The notes under the pieces are model-generated. The model was given only the letters and a program-made list of their open reading frames with translations. It did no database searches and was not told where the DNA came from. Source: Ampelocalamus luodianensis (lineage: Eukaryota > Streptophyta > Magnoliopsida > Poales > Poaceae). From it: a stretch of DNA of 64,000 nucleotides. The position numbers and the translations under genes were made by a program. The stretch spans positions 33,794,520 through 33,858,519 of the forward strand of contig CM070625.1 in the NCBI GenBank assembly GCA_036346255.1. The letters are read 5' to 3'. Positions 46,703 to 58,151 of this stretch are shown here, piece after piece. Every line of letters starts with the position of its first letter. Position 1 is the stretch's first letter.

Positions 46703-46953
46703 TATATATTATATTATTAAAGCGATAGAAAAAGAAATTATCACGTTCGCTCTTAAGAGATAGAAATCTCCACATTAGTCAGTGAAAAAAGAGAAAGATC
46801 TGCAATATTGATTGTGGTGAGTCCAGATTATAATGGTCTAGATTAAAGCAAAGAGTACATGTCAAATATAATATAGAAATAACTTAAATTGGGAATAAAA
46901 ATAAACCAAAATAAGCAATTTAATTTCCATACGAATTCCTATGTAAAATCCCA
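46703..46953. other. AT-rich sequence without gene
   Basis: From about 46870 it resembles the AT-rich tandem repeat seen on the far side of the Mutator-like element (53650-54135). Confidence 0.45.
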
Positions 46954-47243
46954 AAAATAAAAGGAACAAGTCCAGTTTACTCTCTCGAACTATCAGAAAA
47001 GTCTGATTTTCACCATGAACTACAAATACGGTTATTTAACCCCGCAAACTTGCACAATCCGGTCACAAAACACCTCACGCCAGCTTGAGTGGGTGGTTTT
47101 GTTGACGTGGCCGGTTTTGTCCAAGTCAGCCTGCAACGTGTCTTCACGTGTCTTTTGGCTCTACTTTATCCCCTTCTGGTGGGCCCGCCTCTTCCTCTCC
47201 TTTCTCCTCTCTTTAGCCTCCCCAAGAAACTGAACTGAACCAA

Positions 47244-47654
47244 ATGCCGCCATGGACGCACCCGAGAGGCGTTGGAGCAGCGCGTCCCTCCACGCCGGAG
47301 TTCGAGAGGCGTTGGAGCAAGGACAGCGCTGGCGGTTGGAAACCGGCCGCGTCCACTAGGGGCAACAACGGAGGCGGAGGCTCGGAGCTGAACATAAACA
47401 TCTTGCCCTTCTCCCGGAGCCGCCCGGCCGGCGAGGGCGACAGGTTGTCAAAGCCTCGGCCCAGGCTCCCACGCTCCCTCTTGAAGCCACAGCCTCATCA
47501 GACCACCGCAGGAGAGGTAGGTGCCACCTTGAAGGCGGTGCCATCGCCGCCATCCTCGTCCTCGCGTGTGGCGCCCTGCGATGCAAGCCAAGAGCCCACC
47601 GCAACCAGGACGTCGTCACAGCGGAGCTGGGCCTGCACAACAAAGAGGCAATGA
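47244..47654 (+). other. GC-rich open frame inside the Mutator-like element
   Basis: A 136-codon open frame, rich in Pro, Arg and Ser, without a recognised domain. Its TGA stop overlaps the target duplication of the solo LTR. It may be captured host sequence or chance GC-rich frame. Confidence 0.25.
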
Positions 47655-47655
47655 G

Positions 47656-50600
47656 TGTAACATCCCATCTTTGGACTTGTGTTTCAAATGTAAGAAAATC
47701 AGTAGAAATTAAAACTTTTTCTTACATCATGTATTTCCTGTATGCTTTGAACAATGGTTGTAAGAAGTTATGGAATTACAATGTCACAAGTCCAATTGAT
47801 CCAAACTTTGATATTCCAAAAATTTTCATCTCAATTCTTGTGATCATCTTGGGAAAATATTTTTCCTAAGTTTCTGTGATGGTTCGTGGCCTCTCTGAAA
47901 AATTTCACAATTTTTAGAAATTGTTTGAATATTTTTAAGGGGCAGTCAAACTCGTTTGACTTTCAATCAAACCTTGTAACAGAGCCTTGCAGAATTTTTG
48001 GAGATTTATTCACAGCATAAAAACCTCTGAAAATTTTACACAAGGTTGATATCTGAGTTAGCAAGTTCCTGTAAAAATTTCATAATTTTTGGAGTTAATT
48101 TGCTACCTCAAATAAATCCTCCAAAGTCTCTGTTCTTATTTCAAATCAAAACCTAGTCTCACTGTGCTTTGGGTTCGAGTCGGACTCGGGCTCGAGCCAA
48201 TTGTCTCGGTCCAGTCAACGAACTGCACCGAGCCTCTCTTTAAAAACGCGCGTCCATTCTCGACCGTTGGATCTTGATCGCGCGCCCACGCGTCGCAGTA
48301 ACCATTCGGACCTTCCGCTGCATGCGCGAATGTCGACCGTTAGATCCCCATCTAACCGCCCAGATGCGCCGAACCTTCGGACCCTCCGGCTGTTGGTTTG
48401 AATGCTAGCCGCTGATTAAGATCCAACGCCGCTTGTCCTCTCGTTGTAAACCACGATCGTAACGTGGGGCAATCGGAGCCGTTCATTTCTAATCCTAGGG
48501 CTCGCAACCTCTTTCGTTGTGTTTTAAACCTCGGAGGCGTGGCGTAATCTTGGCCGTCCGATTTGAATCGTGGGGCTCCGAATCTCCCGAGCCTTTATCG
48601 CTGGTCATCTTCAACCTCCGGCCGTGCGAGCACAGTGTAGGGCATGGGGGTGTCTTGTCATGCTTCCTACGACCGCCCTAGTCAACAGTGAGGGTCGTGG
48701 GAGAGGTGTTCGGTTGTGCCATACCCTAATGCACATCTTCTACCTTTTTCCTTGTCGGCCGCACCTTGTGCTCTGTGCTTTGCCGCCCGAAAGGCTTGTG
48801 GTGCAAACCCTAATGCCTCCAAGGCCTTATAAGCACTCTCAATACTTCCTAGTATTTCTTTAGACCACCATCAAGCTCCATTTACAGTATTGGAGCTTAA
48901 CATCTCAAGAATGGCAAGTTGTCATTGTTGACCCGAAGAGCTCCATTGGTGTTCTTGGTGTTCCACTGGTTCTCCTTCATGTTTCTTTGCCCTATCCTTA
49001 TCTCCTTACTATCTTGAACATTCCCCCTCATTTAATTTTGGATTTGATTCTCAGGAATTGTCCAATTTGGGGTTTGTTCAAATTCGGCCGAAATTGGTCA
49101 TCTTCTTCCTCAACTCAGGTGAGTGCTCCATTTTCTAATTACTTGCTCATGTAGCTTCTGTGGACCTTTATGAAGCTATATTGATGCTTTGGTGTCCCTC
49201 ATTTGGCTCAGGGTGTCATTTTCAATCTTTCTTCTCCAAGTCCGGCGAGCTTCCTCCGTGATCAAGCTTCTCCGGCCATCTCTGAAGCTTCCCTTCTTCA
49301 AGGTAGCTTCTTATTAGTCCTTAGAGGCTCTGGCACCCGCTTCTTTGGACTGCAGCTGAGCTTTTCGCTATTTTCGCTTTTAGCAGTAAAAGCTCCCATT
49401 TTCATTTTCCGGCTAGCCGGCGTTCTAGTCCCTCACCGCCGGCGAGGATGCCACCATTAGGTTCGTAGTGCTATTGCGATTCCATTTTGGTTCTTGTTCG
49501 CGCCGCCGCCAAGTTGTCGCCGCGACGAGCCGCTGAAGTCGCCGGTATTTTGCCGCAGGACTCCGCTGGCCATTTGATTAGGACATATTAATTGCGGTGA
49601 AAGCTAATCATTGGTTAATTAATTGTGTCTTAATCTATGTCGCTGAGCCACCGACCGATGGGCCCAACATCCTTAAATCACCCTCTGGCTCAACTCCGCG
49701 CTGTTCCGATATCATTAATGCTTAATCATTGATTAATTAATGTGTCGGCATTAATCGCTGTCGGAAATTACCTCTGGGTCGCTGACATGTGGGCCCGAGG
49801 GGTTAAAGTCAAAATCCAGAAGTCATTAGTGTCCCTCTTAGATCTATTTAATGATAATCATTAGGAGCATTAATTTGGTCCTAAACCGCCACTCTTAGTC
49901 GTTGACATGTGGGCCCATGCATCGCGCACGTGGGTTAAACGTCGCGTTGTGACTCAAGTCACCGACATGCGGTCCCACGTGTCAGCATCGGTCTTTGGAC
50001 TTCGATCTCTAGCCACCGTTCGCCGATCCGCGCCCGCATCGTGAGTGCATTCGACCCTCTAGATGCCTTGATCATTCTCGACCGCCGATCTTGCGATCAA
50101 CGGCCGGGATCTTGTATGCAATCGGACCTTCCGACCGTTGGTGCGCTCGACCGCCCATCCGCAGATCTGCGGTGGATTGGCCCAAGCAACCGCACCGCCC
50201 GCTGCATACACTGCAGCGCCGTTGGATCGTGATCCAACGGTGGCTCCGACAGGTTTATGCGCGCGCTGCTTTTTTGGATATTAGATCAAGGGTGGATAAG
50301 TGTCCACGCCTTATTCTTTTGCTTAAGTTTGTCTGCTTACCTAAGTAGTTATTTAACAACCAAAATGATATAAAAACTTTAGAAACTCATAACTAATTCA
50401 TTTTAACTACTTTTTAGATAATTCCAATCAGTAATAAACTTTGTTATCACTTAAGTTTATTATAAAATGGATTTAAGCATATTCTAGTAGCGTAAAATTG
50501 TATAACTAGAAATAACTTATTTTCTGTCACTTTGAATATTCCGTAAATAGATTTAATCTTGAAAATGCATATCTTTTCTCAGATAAATCCAATTTGTGCA

Positions 50601-52718
50601 AAATCAATTTTTAAATTCATCTGTTAGTATAGTTTCATATGGAATAAGGTTTGAGCATGATCATTATTCTGTAAAGTAACTTGCATTAGGTTTACAACTT
50701 AGAAGAAACCATAAGTAAATGTGTATAACTCCAAATTTAGTAAATTTAACTTTGCTGTTGTTAGGATGTCATAATCTACCTGCTATAAAAATTTCAGACC
50801 TTAGATCATTCTGGAAAATTTCGCCATGAACAGTACTATTAATTAATTAGATTGATTTTAAGGCTGAGAAAGAGCATTTTGTCCATATCTTTTGCATATT
50901 AAGTCTCAGATTGCATGATTCTTGTTCCTATCACTATCTCAAATCATTCCCTAGTCTGTGTAAATTTCATTAGTTTTGGATGTATTTTGTCGTTGGAGTT
51001 TTATTTGGTGTTCTTCGTTCTTATTTGCTTATCGCCTTTTCGCGTTAGGTTCAAGATAATTTTATTGTGATATTGAGCCACGAACTGATCCGCACTTCAC
51101 CAGCAAGGTGATGTAGCATTCATTTGATCATATTGTTCCTACTATTTTCAAATTCTAATATATTGTTTGCAAATTTATGTATGCATTGCTATGTCGCTTT
51201 TAAGCTATTGTCGATAGTTGGCCCAGTAGTTGCATAATCATTAGGAAATGTTTATTCCTCTACTACTGAGCTTAGGATTACTTGTCGTGATTTTGGGTTC
51301 GCTGGATGAACCCTTGTCACTTAGTAGTTTACGTGTCATTATGCTTAGTCATGCTTAGCTATCGGTAGAAATGGGCGGTTATCGACTTGTCGATAACCTG
51401 GATCACACAAACTGTTATAATACGTATATTTCAGCCTTGTGCTTTGTCTAAATTGCAAAACTAAAACAAGATGAAAACAATTTAGACTTGGGCACAATGG
51501 TAAGATGGTGTGATCTTTTGGTGTGATTGGAATGGTGCCCGGTCAATTAAGGATGAGCTACTTGTTACACGAACCAAGCATTTGTGCATGCTAACCACAC
51601 TAGGGGATATGGGACCCTCTTAGCCGAGTACTTTGGGCTGTGTTAATTAATGAGTCGCGTGGTGGGTTGCATGTTTGATTATATGCAACATGGACACGTC
51701 GTGGGGAGAGGAACACCGCCGAGGCGGTGTGTCCGCTCCACGATGGGTCCTTGTGATCCATATTTCGTCTGCAGATCACTAAGGATTAACCCCATACGCA
51801 TGCGTCTCTTGATTAGCATATTCCATTGGAAAGGGTTCGAGGACTTAGCCGTGCCGACATACCAAAGGAAGTGTGCTTAATAGCTTGGCAAAAGGCGGTC
51901 CAAGTGTGGGTACATTGGTACACCCCGCAGGATTAAAACTATTCGAATAGCCTAGTCTAGGTTATGGACACGCTTGGGAAGTCTTTCAAGAGTTAGACTA
52001 CAACCTTTTATAATTAAAACTTGATGGTGGTACGAATCGTGATTCGTGCTATGTTGTGGTGGCTTTGGGGAAAGTCACTTCTAGGTGGATACTTGTTACT
52101 TATGTTTACTCGCTGTTATTTAAATGCTTAAAAACAGATTTTACAAACTGTTGTTCAACCTATTACAATATTGCAAATAAAACTTGCTTTGTGCGTCCAA
52201 AGAACCATATAACCACATTCCTTTGAATACAGCTTTCATGTAGCTATGTATAGGCTTGTTACTCGTAAGTCTTACGAGTACATTGTTGTACTCACCTGCA
52301 TTGCTTGTATTGTGCAGAGGAAGATAGTGAGTCCGATGGGCCTCACTTTTGTGAGTTGTGCTGTGGCAGTTTAAGGGGCGATTAGCTTGGCGGCCCGGTC
52401 GGTTGCCCTGTGGTGTTATGTGGCTAACCGGTCGTCTTTTGGTTTAAGCCATCTTATGGCAACTTTTGCTTCCGCTGTTACTTATTCGATACTTATGTCA
52501 TTTGGCCGGTCGGCTGTTCTGTAATAACTTATATTATGTATGTCTTTTGGTAGACTTGTTATATTCTGTTGTATGGAAATGATGCATGCTTTGATTTGAT
52601 GTATGTGTGCTGCTTGTTCTGGGAGGCACATGTTCATCGAGACGCGAATTATTCTATTTGTGATACTAGAACCAGTGGAAGGTTAAGTATTACAAGTTTA
52701 ATAAACCGGAGTCTCACA
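47656..52718 (+). repeat. solo LTR of the Tekay-type family (5,063 bp)
   Basis: Collinear with 28279-33306 and 38452-43442, starting TGTAACATCCCATC and ending GGAGTCTCACA. The 5-bp duplication ATGAG (47651-47655, 52719-52723) flanks it, so it is a complete solo LTR left by recombination between two LTRs. It is somewhat more diverged than the other pair. Confidence 0.95.
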
Positions 52719-53649
52719 ATGAGCCTGAATGGCTACAACCCACGGGTCTCCGACGCGTGGCCGCCTCCGCCACCGCCCCCTTCACGGTACACCAAGTGTT
52801 CCGGTAAAGCTCCAGAGGGAGTTCATAGAGGGAGAGAGAGATGAAGAAAGCATTGGGAGGAAGAAGAACAAAAGAACCAAGCAAGCCAAGTAAACGCAGA
52901 GTAGAGGAGGAAACAAGCTCAACCACAAGGAGGAGGACGCGGAGAGACTCGACCACCGACCGAGCAAGGCGGCGAGGATCCGACCGAGAGGCCAGCATGG
53001 TGGGCCTGGTCGAGGGCGAGGGGTGGAGGCTCAAGAACGAGGCGGTAGCTAATGGCAGAGGAGGAGGTGGAGGAGCAGCGCGAGGCGGGCACATGCGGCA
53101 CGACACACCTTGGGAGCACCATGCAGATCTACCTCGCTACACATCAAGGCCCCGTACACTCGTAAGGCACCCCACCCTTCCTTCCTTTGTCAGTGACACA
53201 AGGAGGTGGAGGCGATGAGGAGGCGAGGAGGAGGAGAGGATGTAGGGGACACGATGAGGCGAGGTAGGGGCTGCAGCGGTAGGAGAGGGAGAGGAAGTGG
53301 AGGCGGCCGGAGCGGAGGTGGATGGGCGCGGTGGGGCCGAGGAGGCAGAGGCCGGAGCGGAGGAGGAGGGGCAACGGGAAGAAGACTGAAGCGTGTGGGT
53401 TGAATTGCCATTTTATTTCTCTTGGCTGGACCAAGTGCACCACGTTCACCACACAGGATGAAATGTACACCTGATGACTTGGACAAATGGAGCCATGTGT
53501 GCAAAACCGCCACTTGAAACCGGTCTGAGGGGTGTAGTGACCGGATTTTGTAAGTTTAGGGAGTTATATAACCGGTTTTGTAGTTCAAGGGGTAAACCAG
53601 ACTTTTCAGATAGTTGAAGGGAGTAAATTGGACTTATTCCAAAATAAAA

Positions 53650-54135
53650 TAATTCGAAACAAAAAGTAGAATTGGAATTGTGTACGAATTCCTACCAAAA
53701 ATAAGTGAAATTCAGAATAAAAAATAAAATAAATTCAGAAATTTGATTTCATATTATTTTCATATTAAAATCTCTAAATAAATATAATTTGGAATAAAAA
53801 ATAGCAATCTGATTTGTATACGAATTTAGCCCAAAAATACCTAAAATTTGGAATAAAAATAAAATTAACAATTCAATTTGTATACGAATTGCAATGTAAA
53901 ATCCCTAAATAATTGTAATTTGGAATAAAAAATAAAGAAAAAAATAGCAATTGGATTTGTATAAGAATTTCAACCAAAAAAATAACTGAAATTTGGAATA
54001 AAAATAAAAGAAAATTTGCAATTTGTTCGATACATATTTCAAAGTAAAATCCCAAATAAATATAATTGATTGGTAATTTCATTTATAGACAAACTCCAAT
54101 AAAAATAACTAAAATTTTGAATGAAAATAAAAGTT
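53650..54135. repeat. AT-rich degenerate tandem repeat
   Basis: Variants of ATTTGGAATAAAAATA and ATTTGTATACGAATT recur every 60-72 bases. A shorter piece of the same repeat is at 46870-46953, so the Mutator-like element sits within the array. Confidence 0.7.
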
Positions 54136-54909
54136 ATAACAAGGATAGCATGAATATTGTCGGAGGAAACCACGAAAAAGTGTGATGATGTGGATCTGTC
54201 ATGGACAAGGCATTGACCCATGGGGAAGCAAAGAGCCGAGGCAGCGGTGGCGGCAGAGACGAAGACAATATCGTGCTGTTCGCTGGAGCTATTGAAGAGA
54301 AAGGCCAGATTCAAAAGAGCTAAGAGCCCCGATGACATGTGGTGAGCGTCGGCGTTGTTGAAGAAGTTAGTAGCTAAAGAAGCTCGATGATGAGGAATCA
54401 CTAGTAGAGAGGAGATAAAGCGTTGCATTGAAGATGAACTATGGATGATATAGGGTCATTGGTTAGTTAGGAGTATGCCATCGCTGGTAAGGCGCACGCA
54501 TCACCAGCGATAGTGAGAAAATTCTCCATGTCGTTAGACAACGACTAAATCAAACACACCGATATCAATGAAGATGGGAGGTCGCTGCGATTAGTGAGGA
54601 AGATACAATGTTGAGTTGACAAACGTCGAAGAAGAGGAGCAACCAACACGAAAGAAAAGGCATCAAGCATGTATAACATCATGCATGTGTGTATACACGT
54701 ATGTATCCGTATGAATAGAAGCGCGGGCATACCGAGGTAGAGGAGCAAAACACTTGGAGTATAGATAGCACAGCCATAGGGAATAGACTTGGGCCACTAA
54801 AGAGAGCGTGATAGGTCTCCCCTAGTAGCGGAGCCACATAAATGCATGGGGGTACAACTCCCCCAAAATTTTTGCATGCAACCCATTATTCAGTATATAT
54901 ACCTAGTAT
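54136..54909. other. unassigned sequence
   Basis: A minus frame at 54039-54428 has no known motif. An inverted repeat ATCGCTGGT / ACCAGCGAT occurs at about 54480-54516. AGTAGCGGAGCCAC near 54823 resembles a hAT-type end, but no partner was found. Confidence 0.35.
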
Positions 54910-55523
54910 ATTACCAAAATGAATAACAAAGGTGACGAAAAGTCACCCTGCCGTAGGCCTCTAGCTAGGTGTAACCGCTCGATTTGCCAACCATTGATGC
55001 AAATTTTGGTTGAAGTTGTCATGAACAGTGAAAACATTATCGCCAAAATTTTGGCGGTTGCCGACGAATTTCACTCTTATTGGTGGGTCCTGGTAATAAA
55101 CAGTATCGGGCAAAAAAAATTAGGCCCATTTGAAATCATAGCCTAGCCCATCTGAGAACAACTCCCATCTTCCTGTCCCGTTCTCTCGGTTTGCCCTAAA
55201 TCCGATTTGTTTGCACTTGGAGACGATTTCGGTGCCGGCTCCTCAGACTGAGTTGAGGCGAGGTCCATCCCTTCAGCGCCACATCTCTCTGCACTCCCTA
55301 TTATGCCCTACGTGTTCTCCCCGACCGTGAGGTCCTTCGGCGGCCCCTACTCTCCTTGGCCATGAGGTCCTTCGGTGGCGTCTGCTTTCCCTAGCTGTGA
55401 GGACGTTCGGCGGCGGCGGCTGTGGCTCCTCTCCCTGGGCCTAAGCTCCGTCGACGACACCTCCACTCCTTGAGGTGAGTTTCGGAGTCCTGACTTCCTG
55501 AGTATTACCACGTGAGTCCTGAC

Positions 55524-56566
55524 TGTTGGAAATGTGGACAACATTTTAATTCCATATTTGATTATGAGGCAAAGATCATAAATAACTAGAAATGCATAAA
55601 ACGATATCAATAGTAAGCAACTCATTGCACTTCTAAACATACTCAACAATATTATTATAGCAGGAAAAACTGGTCGTACGACTAACTTACAATCGTGCTT
55701 GATGAAGAAGAGGTAGCATCTCGCACTCAAGCGGTGGTCGGGCGTTGAAAATCGTAGATGTCAAAGTGAAGTGAGTAGTCGTAGGATGTAGTGCAGAGAG
55801 CGATCACGCACTGTGTCTTTGCCGTAATCCTTATTGCCACCCCATACAGGTGAACTCTGCGACAATGGTTCCGAGATATCCGCTTACCCTCCTTCCCGGT
55901 GCATACCGAGGAGAAGGGGCGACTTGGTTCGACAGCTCAATTCTTCAGCATAGTTGATCAGAGAGGAAGATGGAAAATGGAATGAATCGATCACTTTTGT
56001 CTGGATGTCTCCAGATCCTATTTATGGTCAAGACAATTACTCTCTAGTAACTGTCATAATAAACCACTGGTAACCGCTAATTCAAACCCAATTAATGGTC
56101 ATTAAGCAGTGTTTATTGATCCTAATTGTACACTAGTTTAAAGCTTCGATCACTGGTCTATAGTTTCGACTAGTGTATTACGACCACACTGGTCTAAGGA
56201 TCCAACCAAATGATTTCGACCATACTGGTCTATGCCTTCGACTACAATGGTCTACAACTTTGATCAGATTATTTCGACCATACTGGTCTTGGCCTTCGAC
56301 CACACTGGTCTATAGCTTCGACCAGATTATTTCGACCATACTGGTCTATGTCTTCGACCATATTATTTCAACCATACTAGTTTATGCCTTCGACCACACT
56401 GGTATAAGGTTTCGACCAACCTGGTCTAAGACCCTTGGTCTAAGATTTCGACCACCCTGATCTAAGACTTCAACCGCACTGATCTAAGACTTCTGATCTA
56501 AGAATTTGCGTGCTTTAAAATTTTAGAAATGAATAAGCCTTTACACATATATGCCCAATTCCAACG
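55524..56566. repeat. solo LTR with minisatellite (1,043 bp)
   Basis: Starts TGTTGGAAATG and ends ATTCCAACG (final CA altered to CG), with inverted ends TGTTGGAA / TTCCAACG. CTGAC flanks both sides (55519-55523 and 56567-56571). On the minus strand the TATA-like CATAAATAGG near 56025 suggests minus orientation. Confidence 0.78.
56181..56509. repeat. minisatellite with 58-bp higher-order unit
   Basis: Basic 22-23-bp unit of the type TTCGACCACACTGGTCTATG, often followed by a truncated 13-bp unit. TTTCGACCATACTGG recurs at 56214, 56272 and 56330, exactly 58 bases apart. Many units contain GACCA plus TGGTC arms that can pair. An open frame of 95 codons through it is a by-product. Confidence 0.85.
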
Positions 56567-56692
56567 CTGACTTCCCAAATACTGCCTCCTCTCCTCCCTA
56601 TCTCTCATTACTCAGCGACCAGCAGAGGAAATTTTCGGCGGCTCCTCTATGTTGGTTGATGTACTACTCAATGGGAGAAAACGAATCAAGAA

Positions 56693-56944
56693 TTGATTAA
56701 TGTTAATCATCTACCAGCCGCTACTGAATCTGGAGAAACTGCTCGAAAGCGGCTCAAGGTCAGTGCCCCTCAGCAGCACTATTTTCTTCTGAAGCATGGC
56801 TCATTGCTCGTGGCGAGAGGCTACACCCAGCGGGACTGGCAACACTCGGTGCCCAAGCAAGCTCGGTTCAAAGGGATAGCCATTTTCAATTCGTGCTGTT
56901 ACTTTTGTACTATCAGCCTCAGGCACAATTTGTTGTATTTCTAA
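56693..56944 (+). other. short open frame inside the hAT element
   Basis: An 83-codon frame with a plausible start (MINVNHLPAATESGETARKR). I do not recognise it. It could be part of the hAT or of captured host sequence. Confidence 0.25.
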
Positions 56945-57006
56945 ATGCATGATTAAGAGGTGAAAAATTATCAACGAAATTTCATCGCCGGTTACCGGTC
57001 CTATCA

Positions 57007-58151
57007 TTATCCTCCGAAATTTTTTCTACCAGTAGCGTTTTCCCTGGTCTCGAAGAGCATAGCCAGCCAATCACGCCATCTCACCGCAAAACGCATGCGT
57101 GACAGAAGCTGCAGTAGGAATTCCGAGGAAACAGAGTCAAACGCCTTAGCTGGAGTAGCACCGTCGGGCATTTCGACCGATGGAGAAACTTGGCAAGGCC
57201 GTGCACATAGAGGAATGCATCGTCGCTTCAGGAACGCACTCTGGGCCGGCGAGACGAGCTCGTTCATCCGCCCAGCCAACCTTGTAGCGAGGGCTTTGGT
57301 GAATATCTTCACCACACTATGAATCAGACTGATGGCCCTGTAATCCTTGAGCAAAGTAGGATCATCTTTCTTGGGAAGCAAAGTGATTATTGCAGTATTA
57401 AGCTTGCCTTAGTGCTGTCCGTTGCAACTGTGCGTCTTATGGATAGCCCGCATGAGGTCTTCTTTAATGATTGCCCATCAAGTTTTATAGAAAAGCCCTT
57501 TAAATCCATCCGGGCTAGGTGCTTTTTTCACACTGCATTTCCATCACCAGCTTGTGAATTTCCTGTTCCGTGAACTCCCTGTCCAGCTCTTGCAGATCAA
57601 AGTGAGGTTATGGGTTCTGACTCTAGGTTCAGATGTGCCCATGATACCAGAGAAGTAGCGCTGCACGAGCTCAACCTTGTCCTCCTCGGTAGTGGCAATT
57701 TGCCAGCCCTCGAGTTTGAGAATTAAGTTTTTACGGCGCCTCGCATTGACTTTCATATGGAAGAACTTCGTGTTCGCATCCCCGTGCTCCAGGTATTTGA
57801 CTCTTGCCCTCTGCCTAATCCTCATTCTCTCCAACGAGGCCAAGCCTAGGCAACTGCGTTTTAGTAATGAGCGGAAATGCCTCTCGGCTGATCCGATCTG
57901 TAGATTAACTCGTGAGCTAGCTGCAGTTGTAGGCGAATAGTACTAGTACCGATCTTCTTTTGGCCCCACGTCTGTAGTGCCTTTGCTGTTTCAGTGAGTT
58001 TAACATGAAGCACATTGTAGGGATCACTGCTATCCACCGCTTGATCCCAAGATTGTTTTACAGCGTCAATGAATCCATCTAGATTGGCCCAAAAAGATTC
58101 AAAACAAAATCTTCTCGGGCGCGTGGTTGGAGCCGTATAGTTTGAGACCTC
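57007..58151 (-). pseudogene. LINE2 RT region
   Basis: Minus-strand frames read RRKNLILKLEGWQIATTEEDK (57843-57544) and then LLPKKDDPTLLKDYRAISL with ATRLAGRMNELVSPAQSAF and AKAFDSVSSEFLLQLLSRM (57381-57047), the LINE RT domain start. Upstream, 58151-57900 encodes the spacer with FCFESFWANLD in another frame. Frameshifts are present at 57600 and elsewhere. The rest of RT is beyond the hAT insertion at 54910-55025. Confidence 0.85.

Larger units (their letters stand above)
46963..53640. mobile_element. Mutator-like element, split by a solo Tekay LTR
   Basis: Left end GGAACAAGTCCAGTTTACTC and right end, in reverse complement, GGAATAAGTCCAATTTACTC are the start of inverted repeats of about 140 bp. 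AAAATAAAA flanks both sides (46954-46962 and 53641-53649), a 9-bp duplication, although the flanks are AT-rich and so the match is weaker evidence. Without the solo LTR the element is 1.61 kb. It contains GC-rich internal sequence with short frames on both strands, such as 47244-47654 plus, but no transposase. A captured gene fragment is possible. Confidence 0.75.
55026..57046. mobile_element. hAT-type element (2,021 bp)
   Basis: Inverted termini are CAGTGAAAAC and (reverse complement of the right end) CAGGGAAAAC. The flanking 8-mers GTCATGAA (55018-55025) and GTCTCGAA (57047-57054) each differ by one base from GTCACGAA, the uninterrupted sequence at the matching place in LINE1 (about 20611-20618). 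This is strong support for an 8-bp duplication. There is no hAT transposase motif. The interior has a solo LTR and an unrecognised frame at 56693-56944. Confidence 0.83.

Noticed and set aside
56173..56460. 95-codon frame through the minisatellite
   Set aside because: Product of repeat units with a length that avoids stops, no protein motif.
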